From Eutreptiella sp. 'Long Island Sound 2002' (lineage: Eukaryota; Euglenozoa; Euglenophyceae; Eutreptiales; Eutreptiaceae): 64,000 bases of DNA. Position 1 is the first letter of the stretch. Each line of letters starts with the position of its first letter. The notes below the pieces were generated by a model, which was given only the letters and a program-made list of their open reading frames with translations, ran no database searches and was not told the DNA's origin. This document shows, piece by piece, positions 56,571 to 64,000 of this stretch. Both the position numbers and the translations under genes were made by a program. The stretch lies in assembly GCA_964036045.1 (NCBI GenBank), contig OZ038378.1, forward strand, positions 162,076,576-162,140,575, in the 5' to 3' direction.

Positions 56571-59500
56571 ATGATGCGTGGGGTGGCTGTTTCTTTACGG
56601 GGCCCTGGACAGTCACCCGTTCTTCCCTTCGCATGTTGCGTCGGGTGGCTGTTTCTTTACAGGGCCCTGGACAGTGACCCGTTCTTCCCTTCGCATGTTG
56701 CGTCGGGTCGCTCTTTCTTTACGGGGCCCTGGACAGTCACCCGTTCTTCCCTTCGCATGTTGCGTCAGGTGGCTGTTTCTTTACGGGGCCCTGGACAGTC
56801 ACCCGTTCTTCCCTTCGCATGTTGCATCGGGTGGCTGTTTCTTTACAGGGCCCTGGACAGTCACCCGTTCTTCCCTTCGCATGTTGCGTCGGGTGGCTGT
56901 TTCTTTACAGGGCCCTGGACAGTCACCCGTTCTTCCCTTCGCATGTTGCATCGGGTCGCTGTTTCTTTACGGGGCCCTGGACAGTCACCCGTTCTTCCCT
57001 TCGCATGTTGCATTGGGTCGCTGTTTCTTTACGGGGCCCTGGACAGTCACCCGTTCTTCCCTTCGCATGTTGCGTCAGGTGGCTGTTTCTTTACAGGGCC
57101 CTGGACAGTCACCCGTTCTTCCCTTCGCATGTTGCGTCGGGTGGCTGTTTCTTTACAGGGCCCTGGACAGTCACCCGTTCTTCCCTTCGCATGTTGCGTC
57201 GGGTGGCTGTTTCTTTACGGGGCCCTGGACAGTCACCCGTTCGTCCCTTCGCATGTTGCGTCGGGTCGCTGTTTCTTTACGGGGCACTGGACAGTCACCC
57301 GTTCTTCCCTTCGCATGTTGCGTAGGGTCGCTGTTTCTTTACAGGGCCCTGGACAGTCACCCGTTCTTCCCTTCGCATGTTGCGTCAGGTGGCTGTTTCT
57401 TTACGGAGCCCTGGACAGTCACCCGTTCTTCCCTTCGCATGTTGCGTCGGGTCGCTGTTTCTTTACGGGGCCCTGGACAGTCACCCGTTCTTCCCTTCGC
57501 ATGTTGCGTCGGGTGGCTGTTTCTTTACAGGGCCCTGGACAGTCACCCGTTCTTCCCTTCGCATGTTGCGTCGGGTGGCTGTTTCCTTACGGGGCCCTGG
57601 ACAGTCACCCGTTCTTCCCTTCGCATGTTGCGTCGGGTGGCTGTTTCTTTACAGGGCCCTGGACAGTCACCCGTTCTTCCCTTCGCATGTTGCGTCGGGT
57701 GGCTGTTTCTTTACAGGGCCCTGGACAGTCACCCGTTCTTCCCTTCGCATGTTGCGTCGGGTGGCTGTTTCTTTACAGGGCCCTGGACAGTCACCCGTTC
57801 TTCCCTTCGCATGTTGCGTCGGGTGGCTGTTTCTTTACGGGGCCCTGGACAGTCACCCGTTCTTCCCTTCGCATGTTGCGTCGGGTGGCTGTTTCTTTAC
57901 GGAGCCCTGGACAGTCACCCGTTCTTCCCTTCGCATGTTGCGTCGGGTGGCTGTTTTTTTACGGGGCCCTGGACAGTCACCCGTTCTTCCCTTCGCATGT
58001 TGCGTCGGGTGGCTGTTTCTTTACAGGGCCCTGGACAGTCACCCGTTCTTCCCTTCGCATGTTGCGTCGGGTGGCTGTTTCTTTACAGGGCCCTGGACAG
58101 TCACCCGTTCTTCCCTTCGCATGTTGCGTCGGGTCGCTCTTTCTTTACGGGGCCCTGGACAGTCACCCGTTCTTCCCTTCGCATGTTGCGTCAGGTGGCT
58201 GTTTCTTTACGGGGCCCTGGACAGTCACCCGTTCTTCCCTTCGCATGTTGCATCGGGTGGCTGTTTCTTTACAGGGCCCTGGACAGTCACCCGTTCTTCC
58301 CTTCGCATGTTGCGTCGGGTGGCTGTTTCTTTACAGGGCCCTGGACAGTCACCCGTTCTTCCCTTCGCATGTTGCATCGGGTCGCTGTTTCTTTACGGGG
58401 CCCTGGACAGTCACCCGTTCTTCCCTTCGCATGTTGCATTGGGTCGCTGTTTCTTTACGGGGCCCTGGACAGTCACCCGTTCTTCCCTTCGCATGTTGCG
58501 TCAGGTGGCTGTTTCTTTACAGGGCCCTGGACAGTCACCCGTTCTTCCCTTCGCATGTTGCGTCGGGTGGCTGTTTCTTTACAGGGCCCTGGACAGTCAC
58601 CCGTTCTTCCCTTCGCATGTTGCGTCGGGTGGCTGTTTCTTTACGGGGCCCTGGACAGTCACCCGTTCGTCCCTTCGCATGTTGCGTCGGGTCGCTGTTT
58701 CTTTACGGGGCACTGGACAGTCACCCGTTCTTCCCTTCGCATGTTGCGTAGGGTCGCTGTTTCTTTACAGGGCCCTGGACAGTCACCCGTTCTTCCCTTC
58801 GCATGTTGCGTCAGGTGGCTGTTTCTTTACGGAGCCCTGGACAGTCACCCGTTCTTCCCTTCGCATGTTGCGTCGGGTCGCTGTTTCTTTACGGGGCCCT
58901 GGACAGTCACCCGTTCTTCCCTTCGCATGTTGCGTCGGGTGGCTGTTTCTTTACAGGGCCCTGGACAGTCACCCGTTCTTCCCTTCGCATGTTGCGTCGG
59001 GTGGCTGTTTCCTTACGGGGCCCTGGACAGTCACCCGTTCTTCCCTTCGCATGTTGCGTCGGGTGGCTGTTTCTTTACAGGGCCCTGGACAGTCACCCGT
59101 TCTTCCCTTCGCATGTTGCGTCGGGTGGCTGTTTCTTTACAGGGCCCTGGACAGTCACCCGTTCTTCCCTTCGCATGTTGCGTCGGGTGGCTGTTTCTTT
59201 ACAGGGCCCTGGACAGTCACCCGTTCTTCCCTTCGCATGTTGCGTCGGGTGGCTGTTTCTTTACGGGGCCCTGGACAGTCACCCGTTCTTCCCTTCGCAT
59301 GTTGCGTCGGGTGGCTGTTTCTTTACGGAGCCCTGGACAGTCACCCGTTCTTCCCTTCGCATGTTGCGTCGGGTGGCTGTTTTTTTACGGGGCCCTGGAC
59401 AGTCACCCGTTCTTCCCTTCGCATGTTGCGTCGGGTGGCTGTTTCTTTACAGGGCCCTGGACAGTCACCCGTTCTTCCCTTCGCATGTTGCGTCGGGTGG

Positions 59501-61560
59501 CTGTTTCTTTACAGGGCCCTGGACAGTCACCCGTTCTTCCCTTCGCATGTTGCGTCGGGTGGCTGTTTCTTTACGGAGCCCTGGACAGTCACCCGTTCTT
59601 CCCTTCGCATGTTGCGTCGGGTCGCTGTTTTTTTACGGGGCCCTGGACAGTCACCCGTTCTTCCCTTCGCATGTTGCGTCGGGTGGCTGTTTCTTTACAG
59701 GGCCCTAGACAGTCACCCGTTCTTCCCTTCGCATGTTGCGTCGGGTGGCTGTTTCTTTACAGGGCCCTGGACAGTCACCCGTTCTTCCCTTCGCATGTTG
59801 CGTCGGGTGGCTGTTTCTTTACGGGGCCCTGGACAGTCACCCGTTCTTCCCTTCGCATGTTGCATCGGGTCGCTGTTTCTTTACAGGGCCCTGGACAGTC
59901 ACCCGTTCTTCCCTTCGCATGATGCGTCGGGTGGCTGTTTCTTTACGGGGCCCTGGACAGTCACCCGTTCTTCCCTTCGCATGTTGCGTCGGGTGGCTGT
60001 TTCTTTACAGGGCCCTGGACAGTCACCCGTTCTTCCCTTCGCATGTTGCGTCGGGTCGCTCTTTCTTTACGGGGCCCTGGACAGTCACCCGTTCTTCCCT
60101 TCGCATGTTGCGTCAGGTGGCTGTTTCTTTACGGGGCCCTGGACAGTCACCCGTTCTTCCCTTCGCATGTTGCATCGGGTGGCTGTTTCTTTACAGGGCC
60201 CTGGACAGTCACCCGTTCTTCCCTTCGCATGTTGCGTCGGGTGGCTGTTTCTTTACAGGGCCCTGGACAGTCACCCGTTCTTCCCTTCGCATGTTGCATC
60301 GGGTCGCTGTTTCTTTACGGGGCCCTGGACAGTCACCCGTTCTTCCCTTCGCATGTTGCATTGGGTCGCTGTTTCTTTACGGGGCCCTGGACAGTCACCC
60401 GTTCTTCCCTTCGCATGTTGCGTCAGGTGGCTGTTTCTTTACAGGGCCCTGGACAGTCACCCGTTCTTCCCTTCGCATGTTGCGTCGGGTGGCTGTTTCT
60501 TTACAGGGCCCTGGACAGTCACCCGTTCTTCCCTTCGCATGTTGCGTCGGGTGGCTGTTTCTTTACGGGGCCCTGGACAGTCACCCGTTCGTCCCTTCGC
60601 ATGTTGCGTCGGGTCGCTGTTTCTTTACGGGGCACTGGACAGTCACCCGTTCTTCCCTTCGCATGTTGCGTAGGGTCGCTGTTTCTTTACAGGGCCCTGG
60701 ACAGTCACCCGTTCTTCCCTTCGCATGTTGCGTCAGGTGGCTGTTTCTTTACGGAGCCCTGGACAGTCACCCGTTCTTCCCTTCGCATGTTGCGTCGGGT
60801 CGCTGTTTCTTTATGGGGCCCTGGACAGTCACCCGTTCTTCCCTTCGCATGTTGCGTCGGGTGGCTGTTTCTTTACAGGGCCCTGGACAGTCACCCGTTC
60901 TTCCCTTCGCATGTTGCGTCGGGTGGCTGTTTCCTTACGGGGCCCTGGACAGTCACCCGTTCTTCCCTTCGCATGTTGCGTCGGGTGGCTGTTTCTTTAC
61001 AGGGCCCTGGACAGTCACCCGTTCTTCCCTTCGCATGTTGCGTCGGGTGGCTGTTTCTTTACAGGGCCCTGGACAGTCACCCGTTCTTCCCTTCGCATGT
61101 TGCGTCGGGTGGCTGTTTCTTTACAGGGCCCTGGACAGTCACCCGTTCTTCCCTTCGCATGTTGCGTCGGGTGGCTGTTTCTTTACGGGGCCCTGGACAG
61201 TCACCCGTTCTTCCCTTCGCATGTTGCGTCGGGTGGCTGTTTCTTTACAGGGCCCTGGACAGTCACCCGTTCTTCCCTTCGCATGTTGCGTCGGGTGGCT
61301 GTTTCTTTACAGGGCCCTGGACAGTCACCCGTTCTTCCCTTCGCATGTTGCGTCGGGTGGCTGTTTCTTTACGGAGCCCTGGACAGTCACCCGTTCTTCC
61401 CTTCGCATGTTGCGTCGGGTGGCTGTTTTTTTACGGGGCCCTGGACAGTCACCCGTTCTTCCCTTCGCATGTTGCGTCGGGTGGCTGTTTCTTTACAGGG
61501 CCCTAGACAGTCACCCGTTCTTCCCTTCGCATGTTGCGTAGGGTGGCTGTTTCTTTACAG
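56571..61560 (+). repeat. Higher-order repeat domain within the satellite
   Basis: Rare variants recur with the same spacing. TTCGTCCC is at 57240, 58666 and 60588; CGTAGGGTCGC at 57321, 58747 and 60669; CATTGGGTC at 57011, 58437 and 60359. Distances are 1426 bp (23 monomers) and 1922 bp (31 monomers). ATGATGCG at 56571 and 59919 is 3348 bp apart (54 monomers). Confidence 0.85.
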
Positions 61561-64000
61561 GGCCCTGGACAGTCACCCGTTCTTCCCTTCGCATGTTGCG
61601 TCGGGGCGCTGTTTCTTTACAGGGCCCTGGACAGTCACCCGTTCTTCCCTTCGCATGTTGCGTCGGGTCGCTGTTTCTTTACGGAGCCCTGGACAGTCAC
61701 CCGTTCTTCCCTTCGCATGTTGCGTCGGGTCGCTGTTTTTTTACGGGGCCCTGGACAGTCACCCGTTCTTCCCTTCGCATGTTGCGTCGGGTGGCTGTTT
61801 CTTTACGGGGCCCTGGACAGTCACCCGTTCTTCCCTTCGCATGTTGCGTCGGGTCGCTCTTTCTTTACGGGGCCCTGGACAGTCACCCGTTCTTCCCTTC
61901 GCATGTTGCGTCGGGTGGCTGTTTCTTTACGGGGCACTGGACAGTCACCCGTTCTTCCCTTCGCATGTTGCATCGGGTGGCTGTTTCTTTACAGGGCCCT
62001 GGACAGTCACCCGTTCTTCCCTTCGCATGTTGCGTCGGGTCGCTCTTTCTTTACGGGGCCCTGGACAGTCACCCGTTCTTCCCTTCGCATGTTGCGTCGG
62101 GTGGCTGTTTCTTTACGGGGCCCTGGACAGTCACCCGTTCTTCCCTTCGCATGTTGCGTCGGGTGGCTGTTTCTTTACAGGGCCCTGGACAGTCACCCGT
62201 TCTTCCCTTCGCATGTTGCATCGGGTCGCTGTTTCTTTACAGGGCCCTGGACAGTCACCCGTTCTTCCCTTCGCATGTTGCGTCTGGTGGCTGTTTCTTT
62301 ACGGAGCCCTGGACAGTCACCCGTTCTTCCCTTCGCATGTTGCGTCGGGTCGCTGTTTGTTTACGGGGCCCTGGACAGTCACCCGTTCTTCCCTTCGCAT
62401 GTTGCATCGGGTGGCTGTTTCTTTACAGGGCCCTGGACAGTCACCCGTTCTTCCCTTCGCATGTTGCGTCGGGTGGCTGTTTCTTTACGGGGCCCTGGAC
62501 AGTCACCCGTTCTTCCCTTCGCATGTTGCATCGGGTCGCTGTTTCTTTACAGGGCCCTGGACAGTCACCCGTTCTTCCCTTCGCATGTTGCGTCGGGTGG
62601 CTGTTTCTTTACAGGGCCCTGGACAGTCACCCGTTCTTCCCTTCGCATGTTGCGTCAGGTGGCTGTTTCTTTACGGGGCCCTGGACAGTCACCCGTTCTT
62701 CCCTTCGCATGTTGCGTCGGGTGGCTGTTTCTTTACGGGGCCCTGGACAGTCACCCGTTCTTCCCTTCGCATGTTGCATCGGGTCGCTGTTTCTTTACGG
62801 GGCCCTGGACAGTCACCCGTTCTTCCCTTCGCATGTTGCGTCGGGTGGCTGTTTCTTTACAGGGTCCTGGACAGTCACCCGTTCTTCCCTTCGCATGTTG
62901 CGTCGGGTGGCTGTTTCTTTACGGAGCCCTGGACAGTCACCCGTTCTTCCCTTCGCATGTTGCGTCGGGTGGCTGTTTCTTTACGGAGCCCTGGACAGTC
63001 ACCCGTTCTTCCCTTCGCATGTTGCGTCGGGTGGCTGTTTCTTTACGGGGCCCTGGACAGTCACCCGTTCTTCCCTTCGCATGTTGCGTCGGGTCGCTGT
63101 TTCTTTACGGAGCCCTGGACAGTCACCCGTTCTTCCCTTCGCATGTTGCGTCGGGTGGCTGTTTCTTTACGGAGCCCTGGACAGTCACCCGTTCTTCCCT
63201 TCGCATGTTGCATCGGGTCGCTCTTTCTTTACGGGGCCCTGGACAGTCACCCATTCTTCCCTTCGCATGTTGCATCGGGTCGCTCTTTCTTTACGGGGCC
63301 CTGGACAGTCACCCGTTCTTCCCTTCGCATGTTGCATCGGGTCGCTGTTTCTTTACGGGGTCCTGGACAGTCACCCGTTCTTCCCTTCGCATGTTGCGTC
63401 GGGTGGCTGTTTCTTTACGGGGTCCTGGACAGTCACCCGTTCTTCCCTTCGCATGTTGCGTCGGGTGGCTGTTTCTTTACGGGGCCCTGGACAGTGACCC
63501 GTTCTTCCCTTCGCATGTTGCGTCGGGTGGCTGTTTCTTTACGGGGTCCTGGACAGTCACCCGTTCTTCCCTTCGCATGTTGCATCGGGTCGCTCTTTCT
63601 TTACGGGGCCCTGGACAGTCACCCATTCTTCCCTTCGCATGTTGCGTCGGGTCGCTCTTTCTTTACGGGGCCCTGGACAGTCACCCGTTCTTCCCTTCGC
63701 ATGTTGCATCGGGTCGCTGTTTCTTTACGGGGTCCTGGACAGTCACCCGTTCTTCCCTTCGCATGTTGCGTCGGGTGGCTGTTTCTTTACGGGGCCCTGG
63801 ACAGTCACCCGTTCTTCCCTTCGCATGTTGCATCGGGTCGCTGTTTCTTTACGGGGCCCTGGACAGTCACCCGTTCTTCCCTTCGCATGTTGCATCGGGT
63901 CGCTGTTTCTTTACGGGGCCCTGGACAGTCACCCGTTCTTCCCTTCGCATGTTGCATCGGGTCGCTGTTTCTTTACAGGGCCCTGGACAGTCACCCGTTC

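Larger units (their letters stand above)
36498..64000 (+). repeat. 62-bp satellite array, about 443 copies, continues past the window
   Basis: Monomer: GTTTCTTTACGGGGCCCTGG, ACAGTCACCCGTTCTTCCCT, then TCGCATGTTGCGTCGGGTCG and CT. Every monomer is in the same orientation. Variation is concentrated at a few sites: CGGGG/CAGGG/CGGAG and GCCC/GTCC before CTGG, and GCGTCGGGT/GCATCGGGT/GCGTCAGGT with C or G following. Most copies are exactly 62 bp; a few are 61 (for example near 39291, 51517, 52010 and 53501) or truncated (near 54595 and 55515). Each monomer can form a small hairpin CGCA-TGT-TGCG and carries ACCCG/CGGGT as a wider inverted pair. No other sequence interrupts the array. Confidence 0.98.

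Noticed and set aside
35519-63497. Giant plus-strand open frames (4251, 1772, 1603, 1419, 1372 codons and others) in the satellite
   Set aside because: They arise because the 62-bp monomer lacks stops in all forward frames. Several overlap in different frames over the same DNA, there is no single conserved frame, and the rare stops come from single monomer variants.
36498-64000. CRISPR-like array
   Set aside because: Monomers are directly adjacent with no unique spacers and the sequence is eukaryotic.

Overview
The window is nuclear DNA of a unicellular eukaryote. Genes are split by canonical GT-AG introns that keep the reading frame. Exons are GC-rich at third codon positions. There are tRNA-derived SINEs, MITEs, tandem arrays, and dozens of pure G or C runs of 8-18 bases. 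I cannot fix the lineage from sequence alone. A GC-rich alga or other protist fits best, and a prasinophyte-type green alga is only a weak guess. There are no rRNA genes, no convincing functional tRNA genes, no CRISPR and no bacterial operons.

Left part (1-36497). Two multi-exon protein genes lie on the minus strand. Gene A has four exons between 17229 and 6516 and encodes 611 residues. Gene B has four detected exons between 36460 and 26621, giving 474 C-terminal residues; its 5' end is not visible. In both, intron phases match across every junction and a stop codon closes the last exon. I do not recognise either protein family. A third, less certain gene (gene C, plus strand, three exons, 9929-11448) is nested antisense inside the second intron of gene A. 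The rest of this half is introns and intergenic DNA full of dispersed repeats: three hAT-like MITEs, two copies of a tRNA-derived SINE with target-site duplications, two tail-to-tail tRNA-like pairs, a foldback element interrupted by a SINE, a possible 1.3-kb inverted-repeat element, a nearly identical 0.5-kb segmental duplication flanking a 2.1-kb 61/63-bp minisatellite, and several paired dispersed segments.

Right part (36498-64000). One tandem array of a 62-bp monomer fills this region, about 443 copies on one strand, and runs off the window end. Because 62 is not a multiple of 3 and the consensus monomer lacks stops in all forward frames, the array creates giant open frames (up to 4251 codons). 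These are almost certainly not genes.

The most interesting observation is where this satellite may come from. The 62-bp unit occurs once in each of two copies of a dispersed ~370-bp element, one in the last intron of gene A (7948-8322) and one in the last intron of gene B (26900-27265). In each copy the unit is bracketed by short direct repeats exactly 62 bp apart. This is the expected single-copy precursor for satellite birth by slippage or unequal exchange. The array begins 38 bp upstream of the first detectable exon of gene B, so it either fills an intron or has cut the gene off from its 5' part.
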